From Schizochytrium sp. CCTCC M209059 (Eukaryota > Sar > Bigyra > Thraustochytrida > Thraustochytriidae), in assembly GCA_000818945.1 (NCBI GenBank), contig KN805436.1, forward strand, positions 116,603 to 180,602: a stretch of 64,000 nucleotides of DNA. The letters are read 5' to 3'. The notes below the pieces were generated by a model, which worked only from the letters and a program-made list of their open reading frames with translations, searched no databases and had not been told where the DNA came from. A program made the translations under genes and the position numbers. Shown one piece after another: positions 11,799 through 20,793 of this stretch. The first letter of the stretch is position 1, and every line of letters begins with the position of its first letter.

Positions 11799-12764
11799 AT
11801 GGGCAGAGATTTCTACAGCATCCTGGGCGTAGCCCGAGATGCCGACGAAAAACAATTGAAAAAGGCATATCGAAAGATGGCCATGAAACACCATCCAGAC
11901 AAGAACCCCAACAACAGAGAAGAAGCCGAAGCCAAATTTAAAGAGGTCGCCGAGGCGTATGACGTCTTAAGCGATCCGGAACGCAGACAAGTGTACGACA
12001 ACTTTGGCGAGGAAGGTCTCTCGGGCGATATGGGCGGCCCCGAAGCGGATGGCGGCCCGCCCTTCGCCAATGTGGACCCGCACGAACTCTTTGCCAAATT
12101 CTTTCAAGGCTTTGGCGGCAGCAACGGCATCTTTGGAGCTCATTTCCGCGGCGGAGATCCCTTTGGAGAGTTTCTCGGCGGAAACGGCTTTCGTCCTCGA
12201 GGTGGACCCGCAGCACCATTTGGAGGCATACGCATGGTTCCTCGCGTTGTCAAGGCCGAGCTACAATGCACACTCGAAGAGCTTTACGCTGGTACCAAAA
12301 AGAGAATGAAAATTAGACGTAGGAATATTCAGAGTTCACGACCCGACGCCGAAGTTCTCGAAATTGACGTCAAACCTGGCTGGAAGGCAAACACACGCAT
12401 CACCTTTACCGGCGTTGGCGACGAAATCAGGCCCGGCGAGTTTCAGGACGTCATGTTTATTCTCACGGAGCGAAGTCATTCCCGTTTCACGCGCCAAGGC
12501 TCCGACTTGCTGTACAGGCATACAGTCTCGCTTAAAGAGGCCCTCACTGGCTTTACCCTCGACATTGAGCATCTCGACGGCCGTAACATTAATTTGCGCG
12601 TGGACGACGTCATCTGTCCCAACACAACACGCCGCATTCCTCGCGAAGGCATGCCATCTTCGCGTCGCAAGGGCCACACGGGCGATCTCATCGTCGTCTT
12701 AGACGTGGAGTTTCCCAAATCTCTATCAGCGGATCAAAAGGCATCATTAAAGTCCACGTTGTGA
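11799..12764 (+). CDS. class II (DNAJB/Sis1-type) J-domain co-chaperone
   Basis: This is an Hsp70 co-chaperone: its J domain stimulates Hsp70 ATPase activity and its C-terminal beta domains bind client peptides, normally in cytosol and nucleus. The 321-aa product is intact and single-exon. The J domain covers about residues 4-70, with the HPD tripeptide at 32-34 (KHHPDKNPN). A Gly/Phe-rich linker follows (about 75-145, with FGGSNGIFG, RGGDPFGEFLGGNGF), then a CTD-I/CTD-II region starting at VVKAELQCTLEELYAGTKKRMKI-type sequence. There is no CxxCxGxG zinc finger, which separates it from class I (DnaJ/Ydj1). The length is slightly short of animal DNAJB1, and no C-terminal CaaX box is present. 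The start ATG follows a CACG context and is the only sensible one, since the J domain begins immediately. Confidence 0.95.
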   Translation: MGRDFYSILGVARDADEKQLKKAYRKMAMKHHPDKNPNNREEAEAKFKEVAEAYDVLSDPERRQVYDNFGEEGLSGDMGGPEADGGPPFANVDPHELFAKFFQGFGGSNGIFGAHFRGGDPFGEFLGGNGFRPRGGPAAPFGGIRMVPRVVKAELQCTLEELYAGTKKRMKIRRRNIQSSRPDAEVLEIDVKPGWKANTRITFTGVGDEIRPGEFQDVMFILTERSHSRFTRQGSDLLYRHTVSLKEALTGFTLDIEHLDGRNINLRVDDVICPNTTRRIPREGMPSSRRKGHTGDLIVVLDVEFPKSLSADQKASLKSTL

Positions 12765-12971
12765 GACGCCCATCATCAACAAAATACCACGTCCGCCATG
12801 GGGCCCCTTCCACTATTCTATTGATTGTAATCCTTTTACCATTTCCAAATTTCGTATTGCTCAATCTCCACGAGTGCTCGTATGGGCAAAGAAAGACCTC
12901 TTGCCCGACCTTTTTTGTAAATAGACTCCAGTTTTTCCCGTAACCAAAGACTATTGGCCTCTTGTCTTGAG
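12765..12971. other. short convergent intergenic region
   Basis: These 207 bp lie between the stops of the DnaJ gene and the phosphatase-like gene. They must contain both 3' ends. The composition is noticeably more AT-rich than the flanking genes. Confidence 0.5.
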
Positions 12972-13616
12972 TCAACCCGAGCTGACATCAGCAAAAGGCT
13001 TAAACGTGACCCATGACGCTATCATTGAGGAAAGAGGATCATCTCCTGCGACGTTTTCGTCTTCATTCTCGCCCTCGATAGATGCTTTGGGGGCAACCGG
13101 TAAGTCGACGTTGGACGCTCGAAAAGTCGACACGACAAAGTTTCTCACCTCACTCGGAACATTCCCTTCCTTGACAAAGCGAGAGTATTCCGCGCTCATG
13201 CTCTCGATTGACCAGTGCTGCATCATGCGCAAGCACATGACGAAAACCCCTGTGGCGAGACCCCCATCGACACAGTGTACATATGCCGGAAGATTCCGGC
13301 GGTCTGCTAAAAGACCAAGGACCCGGGTCACGGATGCAACCGAGGGTATTTTCGACTCCTCGCCCAAATTGATGACGATTAGCCGAATGCGCTCATGCTT
13401 GCAAAACTCAATGAGGTCCACGGTCAGGCCCGAAAGTCCACCTTTAACGATGCTCACCACCGAGGCTAGGCCGAGGCCGGAAAGAAAGGGAAAATTACGC
13501 AATGAAGGGTACGCGCCACGGTAAAGACACTCGTCTCGATCTGAGGTCCGCCCGCAGCTCACCACCGCAAAACGAAACGGAGGCACCTGCACAAGCCGCC
13601 CGGGCGTCGACGCCAT
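12972..13616 (-). CDS. Siw14/OCA-type atypical dual-specificity phosphatase, probable pseudoenzyme
   Basis: The product is 214 aa and aligns by eye with the plant and fungal atypical dual-specificity phosphatases (Siw14, Oca1), a family acting on inositol pyrophosphates or linked to oxidant-induced arrest. Supporting segments are VSCGRTSDRDECLYRGAYPS, RNFPFLSGLGLASVVSIV, then IRLIVINLGEES and the P-loop region AYVHCVDGGLATGVFVMCLR. The signature should be HCxxGxxRTG. Here the Cys is kept but the residue at the catalytic Arg position is Ala (HCVDGGLATG), so normal catalysis is unlikely. Degenerate members also occur in the yeast OCA group, which act as complex subunits. The C-terminal tail (about 45 aa) is acidic. 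The start ATG at 13616 is followed directly by the conserved region. Confidence 0.75.
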   Translation of the reverse strand: MASTPGRLVQVPPFRFAVVSCGRTSDRDECLYRGAYPSLRNFPFLSGLGLASVVSIVKGGLSGLTVDLIEFCKHERIRLIVINLGEESKIPSVASVTRVLGLLADRRNLPAYVHCVDGGLATGVFVMCLRMMQHWSIESMSAEYSRFVKEGNVPSEVRNFVVSTFRASNVDLPVAPKASIEGENEDENVAGDDPLSSMIASWVTFKPFADVSSG

Positions 13617-14162
13617 CCTCCTCCTCCTCCAAAGTCACCTCCTCCGTTTCTCGCGGGCAAACGAATCTTTCTTTGTCCGAGATTACGGCCTAGAGGAAAC
13701 CCACGATGCTCTTGTCGCAGACGATTCTGACAGATGGTGTCGACGCCTCCCTCGTGCGCGCAAGCTCTTCGCCCCGCTCCTTCTTCGTCGCTTCCTTTGT
13801 TTGGGCTCGCTCTCCTCAACACTCATTCGCAGTGAATCAATCAAACTTTTGCGTTCCGCTCAAATCCGTTCTTTCCATTCTTCGAGACTCACTCACAGCT
13901 TTGCCAGTCCAGAGAAGAGTTGAAGACGGCCGAGCGTAACGTGACAACGCGGCGCGAAGACGGCCAGACTGACACAAGTGTGTCTGCGTACCGTACTCAT
14001 TACTACTACGTAGTGCGAGGCGAGGCCTGCGATATATCAACAAGGAACGGAAACAAGCAAAGTCATTGATACGAAGCGTTGCTTTCATCTCTATTTTGCT
14101 TGCAACGCACGCGTCGACCGCTGCAACGTGACGCATTACAGCCTTACGTCAAATAATTGAGC
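13617..14162. other. divergent intergenic region
   Basis: This separates the phosphatase-like gene from the armadillo gene. No repeat or coding evidence is seen beyond short antisense open frames. Confidence 0.5.
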
Positions 14163-15200
14163 ATGGACCATTTCAGTCGATACGAGTCTCAAATCCGCGA
14201 CAATCGAAATGGTCCTCGGAAAATGACCGCCAACCTGGAAGAGGAGATCCTGTCTGCTGACCTAGAAACGCGGCTCGAGGGACTGAAAAAGATCCAATCC
14301 AAGCTTTCGTCGTCGAGCAGATTTGCAAAGACCCTTGTGGACTCTTCACTTCTCGGCATCGCCGTTCAAAGGCTCGCAAACCCTCAAGACAAAAATAGCG
14401 AGGAATTACAACTTTGCAAGGATATTATCGCAAGAGGTGCCCGCTTTCACCCTCGAGTGCTCGACACTCTCGCTGCAGACTATTTCAATGAGATTCTTGA
14501 TGCGCTCTACGCGTCTCCAAACGATGAACCTCTAATCAGCATCATAGAGTCAATGAGCCGCAGTCAGTCATGGATTGAAACGGTGCGTCAGACGACCAAG
14601 CTTTTGGATTTTCTCACCCGACATGCTCGCTTCACGATCCTTGAGCGCGTTCCAGAGGCTGCAATTCGCGAAGGCGCAGTGCCAGCCTGTATTGACTTTT
14701 TGTCTGCCCCAAATGTCGCCGAAGACCGGCGTGTGGCTGCCCTTCGATTTCTCCTGCAAGCAACGTACTTTCCAAAAGGTAGAAATGAGGCCATCGAAGA
14801 AGGCGGCGTAGCGCTCGTCATGGACCTTGCGGCAGATAATGAGTCGTCACTTCCCTTACGCGCACCTGCTATTGGCATCCTCAGCAACTTGCTGCAAGAC
14901 CCTCGCCACAAGGCCAAACATGAAGCAATTCAGGCAAATGCTGTTCATCTAGTCTCAGGCTTGCTGGCAACATTCTTTCGTCTTTTACGCGCAGCAGACG
15001 ATGGCACGTTGCCACCGGTCCAAGTTGATCTCGGTCTCTTCACAATGCACGCTATTTCGACGCTCGCAAGTGACACGCGCTCGCGCAAAGAGATGATCTC
15101 GCTTGTACAGACACTTTCCTGCATTGAAGATCTGCAGCCCGGCCCTCGAATCGTAGCAGCAGTCCGTGAAGCACTTGATCGCCTTCGATGGACACCCTAA
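14163..15200 (+). CDS. armadillo/HEAT-like repeat protein, possibly radial spoke RSPH14
   Basis: The single-exon product is 345 aa. It is made of helical armadillo-like repeats, for example LVDSSLLGIAVQRLANPQ, IREGAVPACIDFLSAPN, RRVAALRFLLQATYF and PLRAPAIGILSNLLQDP. Overall length and the opening block, with a LEEEILSADLETRLEGLKKI element resembling the start of the RSPH14/RTDR1 family, suggest a radial spoke component of motile flagella. That would fit an organism with swimming zoospores. The armadillo assignment is solid from the repeat pattern; the RSPH14 identity is an inference from length and the N-terminal motif, and a generic armadillo adaptor is the alternative. The ATG at 14163 is the first in frame. 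No membrane segment or signal peptide is present. Confidence 0.65.
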   Translation: MDHFSRYESQIRDNRNGPRKMTANLEEEILSADLETRLEGLKKIQSKLSSSSRFAKTLVDSSLLGIAVQRLANPQDKNSEELQLCKDIIARGARFHPRVLDTLAADYFNEILDALYASPNDEPLISIIESMSRSQSWIETVRQTTKLLDFLTRHARFTILERVPEAAIREGAVPACIDFLSAPNVAEDRRVAALRFLLQATYFPKGRNEAIEEGGVALVMDLAADNESSLPLRAPAIGILSNLLQDPRHKAKHEAIQANAVHLVSGLLATFFRLLRAADDGTLPPVQVDLGLFTMHAISTLASDTRSRKEMISLVQTLSCIEDLQPGPRIVAAVREALDRLRWTP

Positions 15201-15483
15201 TCGAACAGAACAAGCATCGATTGCGACATTGATTGCGAATCATTCAAACAGAAAAGAGCTTGGAATCTCTTGTCCTCGGCGACGGAATGCAATCTCCTTT
15301 TTGATGCACTGAGACCTGAGTGTGTCGGTTATTGACGAGCTCTGACTCTCTTTTAATATCTCCCTTGACGGCCAATCTAACGTCACGCCTGTGAGCGCTA
15401 CGCCAACGACGCTGCGTCGCCGGGGCTTGATCTGGACTTTACGTTTGAGAACTTGCTTTTTCCGCCCAGCGGGCCGTGGGATC
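15201..15483. other. intergenic region
   Basis: Nothing recognisable. It marks the left edge of a stretch with lower GC and different codon usage. Confidence 0.4.
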
Positions 15484-16236
15484 ATGCGCTATATGATCTG
15501 CACCCAGGAAATCGCGGTGTACTCCCTATCGGTCTTTTTTAAGCAGCTGATCCGCTATATCACGATACTCGTGACGGAATTTCTGCTCTTTGCCTTCATT
15601 AGGGAAACAAATTTGCGTGGACTGAACGTGAGCAGTGATGGCAAGTCCTACGAGTCGCCGCGGACCTTCATCACTTCCAAGGAGATTTACGACTGCGTGG
15701 AAGATGCCCAGCGCAATCATACAACTGCGGCTGAGATCCTAAGCCACGAAAACATCATGGTTGCCTGGGACACTCTCTTGAGCACGGTCAAAGACTCTAC
15801 CCACGCCCCGCCAGTCAACTGGAATACCCAGAATGGCTCGATCATGTTCAGCAAGACCTATGTGGATCAACACTTCAAGTTCGTCTCGGGAGTCTATAAG
15901 CCCAGGAATAGCTTGCTGGACATGTTCAACAAGATTGTGGATAAGGGCTTTAGCCACAAGTTCCTGGGGATCACCCGAAACGCCATTACTGTTTTCCCTC
16001 TTTCGCGTGACAAGCCGTTCATTCTTAACACCATGCGCATTCACGAAGGCAAGAAAACAAGGTTGCAACTTTCGGACCCATACTACGACATGCGTACCGT
16101 CACGCAGTCCGACGGGACGCCTATCTCAGACTTGCTCGTGGGTAGCCATGTCCGGTTTAACGAAGACATCGTGCACAAGAGTATGGGAGATTGTGTTTGG
16201 CGTCACCAGGCACTAACCGAGGTTCGGGGGATCTAA
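15484..16236 (+). CDS. orphan open frame, unknown, probably part of a decayed element
   Basis: I do not recognise this 250-aa product. The N-terminus has a hydrophobic stretch (residues about 12-42, with IAVYSLSVFFKQLIRYITIL and EFLLFAF). The rest is soluble, with NATTAAEILSHENI-like and HVRFNEDIVHKSMG segments. Codon use is closer to neutral than in the flanking genes, which favour C/G at third positions. A second open frame continues in another phase from about 16236 to 16670, so the coding unit seems to be broken by a frameshift or an unrecognised intron. No transposase, reverse transcriptase or viral motif is visible, so I do not name a family. Confidence 0.35.
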   Translation: MRYMICTQEIAVYSLSVFFKQLIRYITILVTEFLLFAFIRETNLRGLNVSSDGKSYESPRTFITSKEIYDCVEDAQRNHTTAAEILSHENIMVAWDTLLSTVKDSTHAPPVNWNTQNGSIMFSKTYVDQHFKFVSGVYKPRNSLLDMFNKIVDKGFSHKFLGITRNAITVFPLSRDKPFILNTMRIHEGKKTRLQLSDPYYDMRTVTQSDGTPISDLLVGSHVRFNEDIVHKSMGDCVWRHQALTEVRGI

Positions 16237-16670
16237 TCTACAACTGTCGCGAGCTACGAGCCCGTGCGGACGAGCAAAACGTGCCCGAAGATGAAGAAGT
16301 CCTGGTGCTTTCAGACGCCAACAGCAGCGGTAACAACTGCAGCAATTACAACAGCAGCAACAACAACAACAACGATGATGATGGCGATGAAGATGAAGAT
16401 GACAACAGCGACAATGGCAACAAAAACGACAGTGAAGACAACAACAACGATGGCGAGGTTAATCACGCTGGCCAAATGGACCTAGAGAATGATGGTCCCG
16501 TGTTTAGGGACTCGCGTGAGCACCTTGATAAGGTGCATTTGCGAGCCGGTACGTTCGTATTGCTCGGCTCGAACAGTACCGCGCCATCCGATCACTACCC
16601 GAAAGCTTTAAGGACAATGCACGACAAAGCCTATGACAGCAAAGTATTCAAGAAGGCGCGCCGCAGATGA
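16237..16670 (+). pseudogene. acidic Asn/Asp-rich frame following the orphan ORF
   Basis: This frame overlaps the end of the preceding open frame in another phase and has no ATG of its own at a sensible place. It encodes an acidic tract rich in Asn, Asp and Glu (SSGNNCSNYNSSNNNNNDDD type) and then a more ordinary C-terminal part ending in KKARRR. The likeliest reading is that it was the C-terminal half of the same protein, displaced by a frameshift. A third open frame (16633-16959, with FLRVRMNDTLWGQSLHDLLF) may be a further remnant. Confidence 0.35.
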
Positions 16671-17660
16671 TTTTTGCAGGGCCCCGCGGTCTCCACTATT
16701 GCCTAAAGCAACTAAGTATTCCTTGCGACAGCTCTCGTTCTTGCGTGTGCGCATGAACGACACCCTATGGGGCCAAAGCCTTCACGATCTATTGTTCCAT
16801 TTTGTCGTTGATAATCCTGATTCTTGCTTCGCAATCAACGGCGTCGTTCTTTGTATAAAGAACCTTGCCGGAAAATCAAATTCTGCCGTACGCCGAGAAA
16901 AACAGATTGTCTTGATTAGCAGCGCTAGTCCCTTCAACACCAAGGAAGTCCACGTATAACCAAGAAGACAAAACGAAGCAAAAGCAATGGCTCGGTCTTC
17001 GCTCAGGTAGCACAGAAAGATGGCTTCAGCCTCGCGCTTCTGCTCAGCTAGTGTCGAGCCTACGTTCAAGCAGACTGCCACTCGGAGCTCAACGCGACTG
17101 CATGCATGTCTGGAGATTCGGGTCTGGGTTTCCTCAAACAATTTAACCCGCGTTTCGAATGGAACACAGTTCCGCAGAGATCCCGTTGTTTAGGACATGA
17201 GGCAGCAAGGCCTCTCTTTTGTATATCAAGGGCAGTTTGGGCAGGAAAGGACTCCAGCAAGACACATCTTAAAAATGGTGAGTTCGCTCCCTGCTCGCAT
17301 CTGGAATTAACACCTGCGAAATTGCTAATGCCTTCGGGGCGAACCTCCTGCACCGCATGCTTGAAGGTCGGGAATGTACTCCCAGAAATGCCTTTCGTCG
17401 AGCGGTTTCTGACTAAAGATCTCTTGTCTGCTTTGCAGCGAGCTCAATCCGCCTCAAGAAAAGGGCATGAGCAATCTTTTGCATGCTCTCTCACAGAAAT
17501 GACTCGTCCAAGTTGACATTTCTCTGCAAGACTGGGCCTCACGCGATCAATAAAGGCACTCTTTGAGCAACAAGTTCGTGACAGCGTAGCTCAATGACGT
17601 AGCTTGGAAACTCCCCCTCCTGCTGCCGGGTTCGTGAAGACCCCACCATGCTGAAGATGC

Positions 17661-17852
17661 TGCCATGTGTGCAACCTCACACTCGGCCCATTTCAAAAAA
17701 TAGATGTTGGCATGTGCACACGCACAAAAGAGAGCAGGCAAGCACATGGCCAAGCAAGCAAGTAAAAAGCAAGCAAAGAGCCAAGTCCTCGAGCTGAGAA
17801 CGGCGCGGCGTGGCACAGGATGAGAGGAAAGGAAAGTCGCGCGAAGAGCTCG
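17661..17852. repeat. direct repeat, copy 1 (about 190 bp)
   Basis: It begins TGCCATGTGTGCAACCTCAC and runs through CGGCCCATTTCA, ATAGATGTTGGCATGTGCAC and GTGGCACAGGA to an AAGAGCTCG end. It is matched over its length by copy 2. Confidence 0.85.
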
Positions 17853-17892
17853 TGGCCTCTCCATCCCCCATTCCTCCCTTTTCCACGAAACA

Positions 17893-18110
17893 TGCCATGT
17901 GTGCAGTGCAACCTCACACTCGGCCCATTTCAGAAAATAGATGTTGGCATGTGCACACGCACAAAGAAGAGGCATAAAAAGAGAGCAGGCAGACAAGTAG
18001 CAAAAAGGAAGCAACCAAAGAGCAAGCAAAGCGCCAAGACCTCGAGCTAAGAACGGCGCAGCGTGGCACAGGACGAGAGAACAGAAACGAAAGGCGCACC
18101 AAAGAGCTCG
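17893..18110. repeat. direct repeat, copy 2 (about 218 bp)
   Basis: This is the same element as at 17661, with small insertions (GTGCA near the left end, AAGAGGCATAA in the middle) and scattered substitutions. The copies are about 40 bp apart. They lack TG...CA termini, a primer-binding site or an internal coding region, so they are not evident LTRs. Confidence 0.85.
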
Positions 18111-18659
18111 CTTTTAAAAATCATTCGCAGCTTAGAAGTTTTGTAAATACGAACAAGGCGCAGAGTCTCTCGTCAAACCAGTCAACAGAACTCGAAGTTC
18201 GTTTGTCTGGTCGGTTCGCTACCATCGTAGATTTTCGATTTCAGATCCATTGATTTGCTCGACAGAATTAAACAGAATTAATCTGTTTCGCCGTAGAGAC
18301 GATTGATCCTTTGCTCAAGACTGAATGCCTACGCTGGGAGTCATCTCCGATGTTCAAATGATCTCTTTCGATGGCAAACCTTTCCTTTTCTCGTCAATGG
18401 CTCCAGTATCCCGCACACAATCACAAGGACAGCTAGATACAAGCAGCATGAATTTGAGGGGTGACAGAATCGATCCTACGTTTGCACAAAAAGTTTTCGC
18501 GAAGTTTGGGGTGGTAGATAGGGCACACCGCACAGTTTTCTGAAACGTGACTCCAAGGGCAGCTGAGCTTTCATGAAGTCACAATTAGCTCCAAATCCTG
18601 TATAAATGGCGTAAAGAGGACCAATATCATTTATGCATAGTGTTTGAACATCTTAGTGC

Positions 18660-18945
18660 ATCTTATTTAGACATCACGACATTGTGTGTAATCCTACTGC
18701 GTCTTTAGATCTTTTTTCATTCAGAACTCTAACCATGTTTTGACAAAAATATTATATTTTCTATTGAATTGTATTGTTATTATACAAATTTTACAAAATA
18801 TACGCATAATTTATAATTAATAATTTATTCATTCATCAAAACTCATAAAAAGTAAATCAATTGTATTATATTTTGTTTAATTAAGATTATTACGCATTTT
18901 GAGGACTAAATTAAACAAGATTTTCAATAGTTTAGTTCCGCAAAA
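18660..18945. other. AT-rich island
   Basis: Nearly 300 bp of about 80% A+T, with runs such as TATTATATTTTCTATTG and ATTTATAATTAATAATTTAT, in a window that is otherwise strongly GC-rich. No open frame is present. Candidates are an organelle-derived insertion, an AT-rich transposon remnant, or a replication or matrix-attachment element. Confidence 0.8.
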
Positions 18946-20793
18946 GGAGAGAGCTAGGGCTCAGCTTCGCCGGGCGCGACCACTCCAAGAGCGCGAATGT
19001 ACGCGTCGAACGGCCGCCCGAACACACTCCAATACTTGTACACGCTAGGCGCGGGATGAATGAACAATGAACGTGATATGTTCAGATCAAAGACTTAGTT
19101 TCTTGACAGCACGCCTCCCGCCGCCTTGCTCTTCCCTCGGTCTCCGTCGTGTAACGAAGGCTCCCCGTGGCTCGCTTTCGTATGCACCCGGAAGGCGGCC
19201 GCTGCGCAAGTAAGAGAGGAATCAGAAATCCTTGATCAATGGATGGATGTCTGTCTCTTCGATTCGAATCCTCTCCGGCGCCGACGACCGGCCGGGTCCA
19301 ACCCAGCGCGCGCGCGGAGACGGGCGTCCCCGTCGCCTCTCTCTATGCGGCTGGGCCTCCGGCGCTCTCGCATCCGTTTAGTTGTGGAGAAGAAGCGGAG
19401 TCTCCGATGCCACGATCGGACAAGTGTTCATCGAATAAATTGAGTGACTAGTTTATCTCATCTAGGTCGGTTATTCTCTCTCTCTCTCCTCATAGAGGAT
19501 GTGACAAAAGCCAGGACTATAGTACGCCATGACGAGGCTTGGACATCTATCCTTCAAGGACGCACGCAGTCGGGACTCGGAAGTCCGGCAGCTTATTTGG
19601 CTCAGCACTCGACCTGGAAGTTGTGCTCGACCTTTTATGGTGACTGCTTGCGCTTCAGTCTTTCACTGCACATATGTCTGTTGTGCGAATCAGTTGCCGT
19701 TGCTTACATTCTGTAGGCTTGAAATTTGCACTGCTTATATTCATTCGTTCGCGTGTGCTGATTCCTACGAGAGAACGGACGAGCATATTGACTCCCTCGG
19801 TTCTTTGACGGGTGGACTTCGGGATAAGCACGAAGTGGTTGTATTTGGGTTCCCGCGCTTGGTTAGGTAGGTCAGGTACCCGAGGCGCGGAAACGTTGAG
19901 TTCGAAAAAGATAGCGATAGATCTTCTTGCAACACAGATACGGAGCTCGATTTTCTTACGAGGTAGGGAGGATGTAAAAGCCTAGAAGCAGGCTAGAGAT
20001 GATTGAAAGAAGTTTCGATTTATACTGTTCGTGTTGTTTGTAAAATTGCGCAAGCGTGGGTCTGATTGAATCCCGAGACATTTGCATTGCTTTGACTCTC
20101 GCTTGAAGCGCATGATCTGATCAGACAGTTTACTTGGAGAGTGAGTACGTAGATGGAGACTCTTGGTCGTGTTTTTTTGATGCTCACGCGCAACTATCTT
20201 TTCCTGTGACAACCGCGAGGTCCACCCACATCCATGGCCAGCCTGGGGACTCGACATATAGATTGGCCGCTGCTATGTCGACTAGGGACATAGATTACTT
20301 TTCAACCGACGACAAAAGGAATGAGCCAGGCTAGGCCTCAGTGCTTGCTTGCAAGTAAGCAACGACCTTCGTTGTTTCGTTCTTTAATTAATGAGCACCT
20401 CATTGGCCGGCCGATACTTGAGTGTTCCAGGCGAGCTCAGCTTTCCTGCTCACTTCCAAATACTCTTGATGAGTTTTGAAATCAATCCTACATACATAGC
20501 TTTTGCAGTTGCACAAACTGGTTCATCATCTATCTATTTTACATACTATGACCGAATCGCACGATGCAAAAGCCACCCAGGCCAACCAGCAATCACACAC
20601 AGAGAAAGAACATAACTTTCGAACAGCATATTATTATACAAGGATGAATGCTTTGAAAAGGCAAGCGTCTGTATCATCGAGGATTTCAGGTTTTCTTCCC
20701 TAAAAAACCAGCCTGCAGTTATCGTGTGTCAGCTCTTGTACATGACCGAAACAGGAGCTACGGAGTTCGCAGTCGTCGTCATCATCAACATCA

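Larger units (their letters stand above)
16960..20793. other. gene-poor, compositionally mixed region
   Basis: No supported gene. It contains an imperfect direct repeat (17661-18110), an AT-rich island (about 18660-18945), and a GC-rich patch near 19240-19400 that resembles coding DNA but has no intact frame. Short open frames on both strands show no domain. The mosaic of compositions suggests accumulated insertions. Confidence 0.55.

Noticed and set aside
17661..18110. LTR pair of a retrotransposon
   Set aside because: Copies are 40 bp apart with no internal region, no TG...CA ends and no primer-binding site.
19260..19275. tRNA B-box-like GATTCGAATCC
   Set aside because: No A box or acceptor stem pairing could be placed upstream.
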